Source: Marinoscillum pacificum (GTDB lineage: Bacteria; Bacteroidota; Bacteroidia; Cytophagales; Cyclobacteriaceae). From it: a stretch of 64,000 nt of DNA. The stretch is taken from the NCBI RefSeq assembly GCF_024714495.1, contig NZ_JAMZMJ010000001.1, positions 62,001 to 126,000 on the forward strand. The letters run 5' to 3'. How positions within the stretch are numbered: the stretch's first letter is position 1; each line of letters starts with the position of its first letter. Shown piece after piece: positions 1 through 8,963 of the stretch. Under the pieces are notes generated by a model that was not told the DNA's origin, made no database searches, and was given only the letters and a program-made list of their open reading frames with translations. The position numbers and the translations under genes were made by a program.

Positions 1-1231
1 TGATGTGCTTTATCGCATTAAAAATAATAACGATAGCTACAATAGAGAATTTACGGTTCAGGCTGATTATGTGAACCCAATAGGAGAGAAACAGATAGTT
101 GAATTCGGTGCTAAGAATATTATGCGAGAAGTGACCAGTGATTTCACCTATTTTACAGCCCAAGGAACTGATGCATATCAAGCGGCCACTGGGGATAGAT
201 TGAGTAATGTGTTCGATTATAATCAGAATGTAACAGCAGGTTATGTAAGCTACACTGTAGAGTTCTTAAAAGGCTACAGCTTAAAGGCTGGTGGTCGATA
301 TGAATATACCACCATATCTGCCAATTTTGAAGATGAGGTTTCTCTAGAACTTCCTTCATATGGAGTATTGGTTCCTAGCGTTAATATTTCTAAGAAATTG
401 GGAATGGGTAACACGGTAAAAGCTGCATATAACAGAAGAATCCAGCGTCCATCACTGCGATTCTTAAACCCTAACGTGGATGCGTCTAACCCGAATAACA
501 TCTCTCAAGGTAATCCTAATTTGGATCCTGAGTATACGGATAATTTTGAGGTTTCTTACAGTACATTTAAGAAAGGGACGTCTTTAAATTTCTCTGCATT
601 CATGAGAAATACTCGCGGATCTATCCAACAGGTAAGAGAAGTAATAGGACAGGATACCATTAGTTCCACATATCAAAACATTGGAGAAGAAGATGCTTAT
701 GGTTTGAGTGTTTTTGCTAACATCAAAATTGGCAAAAAGTTCATGGTAAACGGAGGTGTTGATGGATATTACTCTGTAATGAATAACAACGTTGATGATC
801 CTCTTTACAATGCGAGCAATAGCGGGTTTGTATTAAGCGGTAGAATATTCGGTAGTTACAAATTGACAGATAATTGGGCATTCCAGTTCTTTAGTTTCTT
901 TAGAGGGAATCAAGTGCAACTTCAAGGAAATCAAACAGGATTCTACATCTATAGTTTAAGTTTGAACAGATCATTCAATGATGACAGAGGTAGTATAGGT
1001 ATCGGTGCTGAGAACTTCATTGGAGGAAAGATGAAGCGTACTTCTGAGATTTCATCAGCATACATCGACCAGTACAACACCAATGTGATGTATAACATGA
1101 ACTTTAAAATCAACTTCAGCTATCGCTTTGGTAAGTTGAGTGTTGGTCAACCACGTAAGCGAGGCAAGAATGTAGACAACAACGACTTAAAGGATGGTGG
1201 AGATTCCGGAGGGGGGATGATGAACAACTAA
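1..1231 (+). CDS. Outer-membrane beta-barrel protein of TonB-dependent receptor type, 3' part
   Basis: The reading frame is open from the first base, so the gene begins upstream of the window and only about 409 C-terminal residues are seen. The visible part is made of alternating beta strands rich in Tyr, Asn and Gly, with receptor-like passages such as YNRRIQRPS and NPNLDPEYTDNFEVSY that are typical of the C-terminal barrel of Bacteroidota TonB-dependent receptors (outer membrane protein beta-barrel family). The protein ends in a low-complexity tail rich in Asp, Gly and Asn after the last strand, which is unusual because most barrels end on an aromatic residue. A hairpin terminator follows. 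The substrate cannot be told from this fragment. The family call is fairly safe; the role is inferred. Confidence 0.85.
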   Translation, partial: DVLYRIKNNNDSYNREFTVQADYVNPIGEKQIVEFGAKNIMREVTSDFTYFTAQGTDAYQAATGDRLSNVFDYNQNVTAGYVSYTVEFLKGYSLKAGGRYEYTTISANFEDEVSLELPSYGVLVPSVNISKKLGMGNTVKAAYNRRIQRPSLRFLNPNVDASNPNNISQGNPNLDPEYTDNFEVSYSTFKKGTSLNFSAFMRNTRGSIQQVREVIGQDTISSTYQNIGEEDAYGLSVFANIKIGKKFMVNGGVDGYYSVMNNNVDDPLYNASNSGFVLSGRIFGSYKLTDNWAFQFFSFFRGNQVQLQGNQTGFYIYSLSLNRSFNDDRGSIGIGAENFIGGKMKRTSEISSAYIDQYNTNVMYNMNFKINFSYRFGKLSVGQPRKRGKNVDNNDLKDGGDSGGGMMNN

Positions 1232-1258
1232 AAAATTTAAGATTAGGACTGATAGTTT

Positions 1259-1290
1259 GGGCGGTGCCAGGAGTGGTGTCGCCCTTTTTT
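1259..1290 (+). terminator. Probable intrinsic terminator
   Basis: GGGCG at 1259-1263 pairs with CGCCC at 1280-1284 and is followed by six T. It lies 28 bp after the stop of the barrel gene. The inner part of the stem is imperfect. Confidence 0.6.
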
Positions 1291-1541
1291 GTGTTGCAAT
1301 TGGCGTTTGGGTGATAATTCCTTTTAAATTAAGATGTGAATCCGTTCTCATTGATATGTCGTTCTTTGGACATGACAAGCTACAAAAGTCAATGGTTTAA
1401 TATTTAAGTCTAGGGTTCTACAAGCAAGATAAATTAGCTTGTATTCACTGAAAGTCAATAGGCTTTTAAAAGTCGGATTCTGATACAAAGTCATTATTCA
1501 TTTTATCTTCCAATTCCATTAACCAGAATTAAGAAGTACAA
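1291..1541. other. Intergenic stretch without recognised features
   Basis: This is the rest of the 310-bp gap between the barrel gene terminator and the lipoprotein gene. It is AT-rich and must hold the promoter of the downstream gene, but I see no clear TAnnTTTG element and no convincing small gene. Confidence 0.5.
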
Positions 1542-2738
1542 ATGATAAAGACACATTCCCCATTATCAGCTTGGTATATTGTATTGCTTGTCAGTGTCTT
1601 AGTTATCGCTGGATGTCAATCAGGAAAAACTCAAGAAACAACAACAGAAACAGAAGAAATCTATTCTGCAATAGATAGTGGCATCACTCACTTAGATGGT
1701 GTGAAGTCACAAATGGTTCTTACGGATAGAATCAGTTCGCATGTTCTGACATACAGGGATGCGGGCATCCCTGTTGTTTTTTTACATGGCAATTTTTCCG
1801 CAGCCACTTATTGGGAAGAAATAATGACCACCTTGCCTGAAGGCTATCGAGCCATTGCTCCAGATCTTAGAGGATTTGGCTGGACCGAAGATAAACTCAT
1901 AGATGCTAACAGAGGAGCCCATGATTGGGCTGATGATCTAGATGCTTTGTTTGAAGCTATGAATATTGATCAGGCACATATTGTTGGGTGGTCGATGGGT
2001 GGTGGAGTTTGTTATGCATATTTAGTTGATCATCCTGATAAGGTTTTGTCTGTCACCTTTGTTTCGCCTGTCTCACCGTATGGATTTGGAGGTACTCACG
2101 GATTGGAAGGAATACCAAATAACCATGACTTTACAGGTTCTGGTGGTGGCACGGTCAATCCACAGTTTATTGCCGCCATATCTGCAGGTGACCGAACAGA
2201 TAGTACCCAGAATTCACCACGTAACATTATCAATACCTATTATTACAAAGCAGGATTCAAAGCTGCGAGAGAAGAAGATTTTTTAACTGCTTCTTTGATG
2301 GAAAAAACAGGCGAACAGAAATATCCAGGTGACTTTTCCACTTCCGACTTTTGGCCAAATGTTGGGCCGGGTAAATATGGTCCAATCAATGCTTTATCTC
2401 CTAAATATGTGATTTCAGATGTAGATAGTCTGATAAACCTCGATGTTAAGCCACCAGTACTTTGGGTTCATGGAAGTGAAGACATGATCGTAGGAGATGA
2501 ATCATTCTTTGATTTAGCAACATTAGGTAAACTCAATTACATACCTGGATGGCCGGGAGAGGATGCTGCAGCTCCACAGCCAATGGTCAGTCAGACAAGA
2601 GCAGTTTTAACTACATATGAAGAAAATGGAGGTGCCTACCAGGAAGTGGTGATTCAGGATGCTGGACATGCTTCGCATATTGAGAAACCACAGGAGTTTA
2701 ACAAAGCCTTTCATGGGCACATTTCAGCTATTCATTGA
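1542..2738 (+). CDS. Alpha/beta-hydrolase fold lipoprotein
   Basis: 398 residues. The N-terminus has a hydrophobic segment ending in a lipobox (VIAGC, Cys near residue 25), so the protein is expected to be exported and lipid-anchored. The hydrolase fold follows: oxyanion region VFLHGNF, nucleophile elbow GWSMGG with Ser151, acid motif VHGSEDMIVG and the late catalytic His in DAGHASH. A complete Ser-Asp-His triad therefore appears present. The insert between residues about 175 and 300 is long and would form a lid. Substrates in this superfamily are very diverse (esters, lactones, peptides, epoxides), so none is assigned. It stands alone with its own terminator. Confidence 0.88.
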   Translation: MIKTHSPLSAWYIVLLVSVLVIAGCQSGKTQETTTETEEIYSAIDSGITHLDGVKSQMVLTDRISSHVLTYRDAGIPVVFLHGNFSAATYWEEIMTTLPEGYRAIAPDLRGFGWTEDKLIDANRGAHDWADDLDALFEAMNIDQAHIVGWSMGGGVCYAYLVDHPDKVLSVTFVSPVSPYGFGGTHGLEGIPNNHDFTGSGGGTVNPQFIAAISAGDRTDSTQNSPRNIINTYYYKAGFKAAREEDFLTASLMEKTGEQKYPGDFSTSDFWPNVGPGKYGPINALSPKYVISDVDSLINLDVKPPVLWVHGSEDMIVGDESFFDLATLGKLNYIPGWPGEDAAAPQPMVSQTRAVLTTYEENGGAYQEVVIQDAGHASHIEKPQEFNKAFHGHISAIH

Positions 2739-2770
2739 CAAGGCGGCTAGCTGAGTGTTTTTAAGCGAAG

Positions 2771-2798
2771 AGCAACCTCATAAGGGTTGCTTTTTTTA
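2771..2798 (+). terminator. Intrinsic terminator
   Basis: AGCAACC at 2771-2777 pairs with GGTTGCT at 2785-2791 and runs into seven T. It follows the hydrolase gene. The stem resembles those at 3782 and 6550. Confidence 0.8.
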
Positions 2799-2987
2799 TT
2801 TGACATTGTTTTTCTCCCACTAATTCGATCCATCTTAATCTATCAAATATGTGGAAGGAAAGTGTGTCATAGAAATTTGGGACTTTTACAAATTATTAAT
2901 CAATGAGTAATTACTATTGCAAATAATTAACTAACGGTCACTTTTTGTGGGATCCATGAATCAAACGGCCGACACTAACTAAACATA

Positions 2988-3743
2988 ATGATTAACATGT
3001 TTTCGATTATCTCGACAAAGGGGAAAAGTATAATCATCCTTCCTGCTTTGTTGTTTTTCTTCTTTGGAGTACATGGTCAAGAAGGTAAGCCATTTTACGT
3101 TGGGCTGAATTCTGGAGAGACTGTTTATGGCAATAAGCTTGAATTCGTTGATAAACTGATAGGTAAAGACTATTTGCTTTTAGATGATTCTATGAAGTAT
3201 TTATTGTCGGATCTAAAGTTTTACCAAAGAGAGACTGGGTATTACCTTAAGAAGAATATCAGCATGAGAGGCGATGTTTGGTTTAAACGAAATATTGAAG
3301 GAAAAATAAGCACGTATTCAGCAACTGAATGGTCTTATTCGCCAGGAATGATGGGGCCAAATGGAATGTATACAGGAGGGTACAGCAGAGCAATAAAAAT
3401 GTCTTACTACGAGAAAGGCTATCAGTTTAAAGAAATGAATTACGATAACCTGAAGCGTGATTTAAAGAACCATGAGGCTAGCATGTTCCAGTTAGACAAA
3501 GTAAGAAAAATGAAAAATACCAACATAGGTATTTATGCGGGATCAGCAGCATTAATATTAGCAGGGATTGCCCATACAGCTTCATTAAATAAACAAGAGG
3601 GGCCTCCACCATACGATGCTGAGATTAAGTTTTCTCCCTTCCTTATTATCGGAGCGATTGGAATCGCAATACCTAGCCTTATTAATATGAGTAAAGAAGA
3701 AAAGCTTTTGCAGGCAATAAAAATCTATAACAAAGATAACTAG
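2988..3743 (+). CDS. Exported protein of unknown function with a C-terminal membrane segment
   Basis: 251 residues, not recognised. The N-terminus is a signal peptide (hydrophobic run around residues 14-28, cleavage near VHGQE). The mature part contains a mixed strand-rich region, then a glycine- and methionine-rich stretch (residues about 120-140), and two hydrophobic segments near residues 181-194 and 220-232 that could cross a membrane. It is monocistronic and faces the sugar dehydrogenase gene across a shared terminator. An envelope location is likely; no function can be assigned from sequence. Confidence 0.7.
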   Translation: MINMFSIISTKGKSIIILPALLFFFFGVHGQEGKPFYVGLNSGETVYGNKLEFVDKLIGKDYLLLDDSMKYLLSDLKFYQRETGYYLKKNISMRGDVWFKRNIEGKISTYSATEWSYSPGMMGPNGMYTGGYSRAIKMSYYEKGYQFKEMNYDNLKRDLKNHEASMFQLDKVRKMKNTNIGIYAGSAALILAGIAHTASLNKQEGPPPYDAEIKFSPFLIIGAIGIAIPSLINMSKEEKLLQAIKIYNKDN

Positions 3744-3773
3744 AGATATAGTAATTAGTTTTTTTTACTAAGT

Positions 3774-3806
3774 ACAAAAAAAAGCAACCCATTTCTGAGT
3801 TGCTTT
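3774..3806. terminator. Bidirectional terminator between convergent genes
   Basis: AAGCAAC at 3782-3788 pairs with GTTGCTT at 3799-3805. A run of A on the left gives the U-tract for minus-strand transcription of the sugar dehydrogenase gene; the right side is weaker. The hairpin core is identical to the one at 6550-6573. Confidence 0.75.
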
Positions 3807-3815
3807 AGTTAGTTG

Positions 3816-5384
3816 CTAATTATTTTCATTATAAACCCAGATGAGTTTGCCATTTTCTTCATCTGTTAATAGGTATAGTTGACCCTTAGGAGAAACTATA
3901 GCCTTTCTTATTCTAACAGGGTCCTCAATGAATAATTGTTCTGCGCTAATTATCTGATCGTTTTCTGTTTTCATTCGCCAAAGACTTCCCTTGCTTAAGC
4001 CGGGAACTATTAGATCGCCATTCCATTGTGGAAACTCATGACCTGCGTAAAAAGTAAGTCCAGTAGGAGCAACTGTTTGACTCCAGTAGTAGATAGGGGC
4101 AGTATAGGTTGCATTTGGAATTGATTTGGGCTTATAATCAGTTCTGTAAGTGCCTGTAGTCACATTAGGCCATCCATAATTGGCTCCAGCTTGAAGGATG
4201 TTTAGTTCGTCTCCTAGGTTGGTGCCATGCTCACTAAACCAAATGTCATGTGTCTCAGGATGAATCGTCAATCCTTGAGAAGCTCTGATTCCGATGGCGT
4301 AAAGTCCTTTTACCGCAGCTGATCCATAATCTGGATTGTCATGAGGGATACTGCCATCAGGATTGATGCGATAGACTTTGCCTCTTCTGTCCTTTACATC
4401 TTGAGCTACTGGCAACTCAGGGTTCATGTATTCAAAGAAATTACGTTCACCAACAGTAATGTAAAGTTTATTGTCCGGACCAAATATCATCCCACCTCCA
4501 TAGTGGAATAACCCGTGTGTATAAGGTTCAGCTACGAATAGCGTTTTTAGTTCGGTTAAGTGATTATTCTCTAGCTTTCCTCTAATCACCTTTGTGGTGC
4601 TCGCCCTTTCCTTATTTTCAGCAGCATAGGAGATGTATACGTATTTGTTGGCTTCAAAATCTGGATCTAATAATACTTGAAACCACCCAGCATTGAAACT
4701 AGCCGTTTTACCATGTAAACTGTAAGGGAATACTCCTTTTTCAAACTTCGAGGTATCTATCTTAATAGCTCTGGCTACATCTTTAGGTAATCCTTTGATG
4801 CTGATTCTTTCTTTGGTTTCTAGGTTGACTCGTAATACCGTTCCATCTTTTTCAGCAATGAGCACATCACGCTCATTGATAAATGCCATGCTCCAAGGAT
4901 GATTAAGTTCAGATATGACTACTTCTTTAACTGGCTTAGGGATTAATTTTTCTGGTTTCCGTGGTATGGGAGTGGCTGAAGTAGCTTTAGAAACAATCTT
5001 CCATTCACCTAAGATTTTTTTGAGTAGTAGCAGGTCATGATAGCGATTGCCAAAGTAAGGGATATCTACTTCGATCTTTGCATAGGCCACATCCTCATCT
5101 ATTTCGATATGAGTAATTTTAGAAGGTCTGTTATTTGGGATGCCATGCTTTCTTCTGCTGTAAAGTGCGGCATATTCCTCAGAGGTCATGTGAAAAGCTG
5201 AGTCGGTGCCATTATAGAGAAACATCCGAGTATCTGGATAGAAAGACAGTGCTATTGAATCAGGGTAGTTGTATTGGGTGCCAATTATAAATTGGTTCAA
5301 GGTATGTGTGACTAATTCATAATCTGTCTGAGCATGAATAATATGGCAGGTCAATAAAAAGAGTATTAAAAATCTGGTTTTCAT
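3816..5384 (-). CDS. PQQ-dependent sugar dehydrogenase-like protein with N-terminal NTF2-like domain
   Basis: 522 residues from the ATG at 5384. An upstream in-frame start at 5414 would put ten residues before an otherwise normal signal peptide (MKTRFLILFLL...HAQ), so 5384 is preferred. Residues about 20-140 look like an NTF2/SnoaL-type cone domain. Residues about 150-515 match the soluble aldose/sorbosone dehydrogenase six-bladed propeller: LNHPWSMAFI, the His-containing FHYGGGM that corresponds to the catalytic base region, RRGKVYRINPDG, and the signature EHGTNLGDELN...GANYGWP. Such enzymes oxidise sugars in the periplasm using PQQ and calcium. No PQQ synthesis gene is in the window. The two-domain architecture is less usual. 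Confidence 0.85.
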   Translation of the reverse strand: MKTRFLILFLLTCHIIHAQTDYELVTHTLNQFIIGTQYNYPDSIALSFYPDTRMFLYNGTDSAFHMTSEEYAALYSRRKHGIPNNRPSKITHIEIDEDVAYAKIEVDIPYFGNRYHDLLLLKKILGEWKIVSKATSATPIPRKPEKLIPKPVKEVVISELNHPWSMAFINERDVLIAEKDGTVLRVNLETKERISIKGLPKDVARAIKIDTSKFEKGVFPYSLHGKTASFNAGWFQVLLDPDFEANKYVYISYAAENKERASTTKVIRGKLENNHLTELKTLFVAEPYTHGLFHYGGGMIFGPDNKLYITVGERNFFEYMNPELPVAQDVKDRRGKVYRINPDGSIPHDNPDYGSAAVKGLYAIGIRASQGLTIHPETHDIWFSEHGTNLGDELNILQAGANYGWPNVTTGTYRTDYKPKSIPNATYTAPIYYWSQTVAPTGLTFYAGHEFPQWNGDLIVPGLSKGSLWRMKTENDQIISAEQLFIEDPVRIRKAIVSPKGQLYLLTDEENGKLIWVYNENN

Positions 5385-5474
5385 CAATATATTTTCTAGC
5401 AAGAGTAGACACACTGAATGATGAAAATGCCATATTAACAGGTTTAGAACTCCAAAATGATCATTCTGGAGTAA

Positions 5475-6497
5475 TTACAGGGCTATGGGCTCAAGAGTTT
5501 TGCGGTATTCGGAAGGAGTGGAGCCAGTTAAGGTTTTGAAGGCTTCAAAGAAAGACGACTTGGAACTGAAACCAGCTTCAAAACCGATGCCTTCTAGAGA
5601 CAGTTCAGGACGATTTTGAATAAGGTGTTTGGCTTCTTCAATTCTGTACGTTTTTACGTAGTGAGCAAACCCGTGCTTGTATTCTTGATTAAGTAATTTG
5701 GATAAGGTATGCTTATTCATGCCAGACAGCTCGGCCAGGTTTTCCATTTTCAGTTTTTGATTAAGGAATGGCTTTTCCTGTATCATAAACCGATTTAATT
5801 CCATCAGTTTCTCGGCAGCATCAGGGACGGTAAAGTTGGTAGTTTGTTGACTTGGTATTTTGGTCATAACCAGTAAGTTTCCTATCAAATAATAGATGCC
5901 CAATGAAAAGACAATTGCACCCCACAGATAAGTATACCAACCAAAAAGTGCCAATTGATAAGTTATATTAATGATCAAAATAGCTAGTGTGATGAATACT
6001 AGATGCTGTTGGGCCTTACTCCAGGTTGTAGGTCTGAATTTGGTTGATTTGAGAATTGAATACACATTAAACAACCCAAAGAGACAGAAGCCAGACCATA
6101 TGGTGTAAATGCCATAGACAATGTATTCATTCCAGATTTCAGGTCTACTTCTGTAAGGAAATATAACGCCTATTGTAATAACTAATAGAGCTATAGAACC
6201 TATTAAGATTAAATCTGGAGTACTGACTTTAGATGCTTTTCGCCAAATGGACTTGGTGTATAGAAAGTAGAAAGGCCCAATGAAGGCACAGGCAGAAAGT
6301 CCAAGTTGCAGTATAAGAAAATCAACTTGTTCGCTGAAAGAATAATATACGGTTTTGGCTATTCGCAAACTGAGTGCCAGAAGTAACCCTCCCAGGTATA
6401 AATTAGCAGCTTTATTGTTGTTCTTTAATAGGAGATAGAGCCCAATAAGCACTCCATTTACTGCTCCTAGACTTGATAGAAGGAATAGTATAGGCAT
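5475..6497 (-). CDS. AraC-family transcriptional regulator with N-terminal membrane domain
   Basis: 340 residues. Residues 1 to about 215 contain six or seven hydrophobic helices; the last about 100 residues are an AraC-type double helix-turn-helix (KMENLAELSGMNKHTLSKLLN, then the second helix pair ending FKTLTGSTPSEYRK). The protein should sit in the inner membrane with its DNA-binding part in the cytoplasm, sensing an unknown signal. It is upstream of the sugar dehydrogenase gene on the same strand (90-bp gap), so regulation of that gene is possible but not shown. Confidence 0.88.
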   Translation of the reverse strand: MPILFLLSSLGAVNGVLIGLYLLLKNNNKAANLYLGGLLLALSLRIAKTVYYSFSEQVDFLILQLGLSACAFIGPFYFLYTKSIWRKASKVSTPDLILIGSIALLVITIGVIFPYRSRPEIWNEYIVYGIYTIWSGFCLFGLFNVYSILKSTKFRPTTWSKAQQHLVFITLAILIINITYQLALFGWYTYLWGAIVFSLGIYYLIGNLLVMTKIPSQQTTNFTVPDAAEKLMELNRFMIQEKPFLNQKLKMENLAELSGMNKHTLSKLLNQEYKHGFAHYVKTYRIEEAKHLIQNRPELSLEGIGFEAGFSSKSSFFEAFKTLTGSTPSEYRKTLEPIAL

Positions 6498-6544
6498 TGT
6501 TATTTGCTAAATACGATCTAATTCGTGATAAGATTCGGTATCAA

Positions 6545-6580
6545 CAAAAAAGCAACCCATTTCTGAGTTGCTTTTCTTTT
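6545..6580 (-). terminator. Terminator of gltA
   Basis: AAGCAAC at 6550-6556 pairs with GTTGCTT at 6567-6573. A-run 6546-6551 gives the U-tract on the minus strand. The sequence is nearly the same as the terminator at 3774-3806. Confidence 0.8.
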
Positions 6581-6599
6581 ATCTATTGAAGAGAAAGGA

Positions 6600-7886
6600 T
6601 TATCTGTTGCCCATAGCAACGTAATCTCTCTCGTTTTCACCAATGTAAACCTGTCTTGGTCTTCCGATTGGCTCTTTATTCTCTCTCATTTCTTTCCACT
6701 GTGCAATCCAACCTGGTAGACGACCTAATGCGAACATTACGGTGAACATTTCAGCTGGAATACCCAATGCTCTGTAAATGATACCTGAGTAGAAGTCTAC
6801 GTTAGGGTAGAGGCTTCTTTCTACGAAGTACTGATCTTCTAGAGCTTCTTTCTCAAGCCCTTTCGCGATATCCAATACTGGATCGTTTACTCCTAATTTT
6901 TCTAGAACATCATCCGCAGCTTTCTTGATGATTTTAGCTCTTGGGTCGAAGTTCTTATACACTCTGTGACCAAAGCCCATCAAACGGAATGGATCGTTTT
7001 TGTCTTTTGCTTTCTGCATCCACTTGTGTGTATCACCACCATCAGCTTTGATCGCCTCAAGCATTTCGATAACAGCAGTGTTTGCTCCACCATGAAGTGG
7101 ACCCCACAATGCATTAATACCTGCAGAGATAGAAGCATACAAGCTAGCATGAGAACTTCCTACTATTCTTACTGTAGAAGCAGAACAGTTTTGTTCGTGA
7201 TCTGCATGAAGAATTAATAACTTATCCAAAGCTGCCGCAACAACTGGATCAATTTCATATTGCTCAGTTGGTAGACCGAACATCATTTTCAAGAAATTGC
7301 TACAGTAATCAAGGCTATTGTCAGGATAAGTCACAGGGTGACCCATTTGATTTTTGTAAGACCATGCTGCGAATGTTGGCATTTTAGCCAGAATTCTGAT
7401 AATGCTCAAATTAACATCATCAGCAGGTCTGTTTGGATCCAAACTCTGTGGATAGAATGCTGTCAATGAAGTAACTAGAGAAGATAACACGCCCATTGGG
7501 TGAGCAGTTGAAGGGAATCCGTCTAGAAGCTTCTTGATGTCCTCATGCACCAACGTGTGGTTCGTGATGTCAGACTTAAATTTCTCAAATGTCGCAGTGT
7601 CCGGCAATTCACCATAGATCAATAGATACGCAACTTCTAAGAAGGTTGACTTTTCGGCCAATTGTTCGATTGGGTACCCTCTGTATCTTAGGATACCTTG
7701 CTCTCCATCAAGGAAAGTAATCGCACTTTTAGTAGAACCTGTGTTTTTGAATCCTGGGTCTATGGTGATGACTCCTGACTCAGCTCTTAGTTTGCTTATA
7801 TCAATCGCTTTTTCTTGCTCTGAACCTTCAATCAGAGGCAGCTCGTAGCTCTTACCATCTACTTTAATCTCTGCTGTATTCGACAT
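6600..7886 (-). CDS. gltA: Citrate synthase
   Basis: 428 residues, the normal length of hexameric bacterial citrate synthases. It condenses oxaloacetate with acetyl-CoA in the first step of the TCA cycle, in the cytoplasm. Visible motifs are the substrate-binding GPLHGGANTAVIEML and the highly conserved MGFGHRVYKNFDPRA, with catalytic His in both and the Asp region near the C-terminal third (PNVDFYSG). The gene is followed by a strong hairpin terminator and preceded by a prohibitin gene on the same strand with a 96-bp gap, so it probably has its own promoter. Identification is secure. Confidence 0.97.
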   Translation of the reverse strand: MSNTAEIKVDGKSYELPLIEGSEQEKAIDISKLRAESGVITIDPGFKNTGSTKSAITFLDGEQGILRYRGYPIEQLAEKSTFLEVAYLLIYGELPDTATFEKFKSDITNHTLVHEDIKKLLDGFPSTAHPMGVLSSLVTSLTAFYPQSLDPNRPADDVNLSIIRILAKMPTFAAWSYKNQMGHPVTYPDNSLDYCSNFLKMMFGLPTEQYEIDPVVAAALDKLLILHADHEQNCSASTVRIVGSSHASLYASISAGINALWGPLHGGANTAVIEMLEAIKADGGDTHKWMQKAKDKNDPFRLMGFGHRVYKNFDPRAKIIKKAADDVLEKLGVNDPVLDIAKGLEKEALEDQYFVERSLYPNVDFYSGIIYRALGIPAEMFTVMFALGRLPGWIAQWKEMRENKEPIGRPRQVYIGENERDYVAMGNR

Positions 7887-7982
7887 CTGTTATTATACTT
7901 TTTATATTATGCTAGAATTGGGTTGTAAATTAACTATTTATGCTGATTTAACTATCGATTTTTAAAAGTGTTAGGGCTGACT

Positions 7983-8807
7983 TTAATTTCCACCTAAAAT
8001 TAATGGTAAACCGTCCTTTCCACTGCCTACTACAACGATTTTACTGTTTGGAGAGTTCGCCAATTCTTTAGTCGCTTCGATACCTCTCATTTTAAGTAAG
8101 TTATCTGTTAAACTGCTATTGATAATTTTGTTGGCTACAGCCTCACCATCCGCTGCGATTCTTTTTCTTTCTGCTTCGCTTTCCTCTTTGTCTAATCTAA
8201 ACTGATAAGCCAAAGCTTCTTGCTCTTGCTTTAATTTATTTTCGATAGCTAACCTAATTTGCTCTGGAAGCTTAATTGAACGGATCAATAACGCTCTCAT
8301 TTCAACATTGTTTCCTGGTGCTCCCAGTATCTGATCTGTTTCTAACTTGATAGCTCCTTCTACTTCAGGTCTTTTCGTTGAGTAGATTTCCTCTGCAGTA
8401 TACCTTCCCATTACTTGTCTTACAGTAGATCGTACTTCAGGTCTTACCAATCTATCTTGATAATCCATTCTGAATGTTTCGTAGATTTCACCTATGCTAT
8501 CATAAATAGGGTGGAAACGAACTGTTATATCTACATTAATATTTAGGCCGTTTTTGTCCAACACGTCCATTGTTTCCTCAATTTGGTTCTCTGTAACATC
8601 ATATATGTAAGCGTCACTCCATGGTGCTTTCACATGAAAACCAGGTCCTATCACGTTTTGCTTATCCAGTTCACCAGAAAGTGTGTTGAAAATGACAGCT
8701 CTTTCACCGGATTTCACCTTATAGATTAAGGAATTCCCAAGTGAAAGAATGACAATCAAAATGACCGCCGTAACAATGATAAGAGGTAAGTATTTTCGGT
8801 TATCCAT
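7983..8807 (-). CDS. Prohibitin-family SPFH/band 7 membrane protein
   Basis: 274 residues. One N-terminal membrane helix (residues about 8-28) is followed by the SPFH domain (KVKSGERAVIFN..., GPGFHVKAPWSD) and a charged helical region with alternating Glu/Arg (residues about 195-235) that would form the coiled coil of ring-shaped assemblies. Prohibitin-type SPFH proteins form large inner-membrane scaffolds, often linked with FtsH protease control. It is upstream of gltA and divergent from ppc. The family is clear; the cellular task here is not. Confidence 0.9.
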   Translation of the reverse strand: MDNRKYLPLIIVTAVILIVILSLGNSLIYKVKSGERAVIFNTLSGELDKQNVIGPGFHVKAPWSDAYIYDVTENQIEETMDVLDKNGLNINVDITVRFHPIYDSIGEIYETFRMDYQDRLVRPEVRSTVRQVMGRYTAEEIYSTKRPEVEGAIKLETDQILGAPGNNVEMRALLIRSIKLPEQIRLAIENKLKQEQEALAYQFRLDKEESEAERKRIAADGEAVANKIINSSLTDNLLKMRGIEATKELANSPNSKIVVVGSGKDGLPLILGGN

Positions 8808-8963
8808 AGTAGAATTATTGCATTTTAGCTGGTAAAGTTAATAATCAACAGGTGAAATAAATTATTATTCTATATTGATGATGCTATTTATTGATATTCC
8901 AAATAATTTTAGCTTTTATTGCAATATAACCAAATAAATGACCGGTTTATAAAGTAAATTTTG

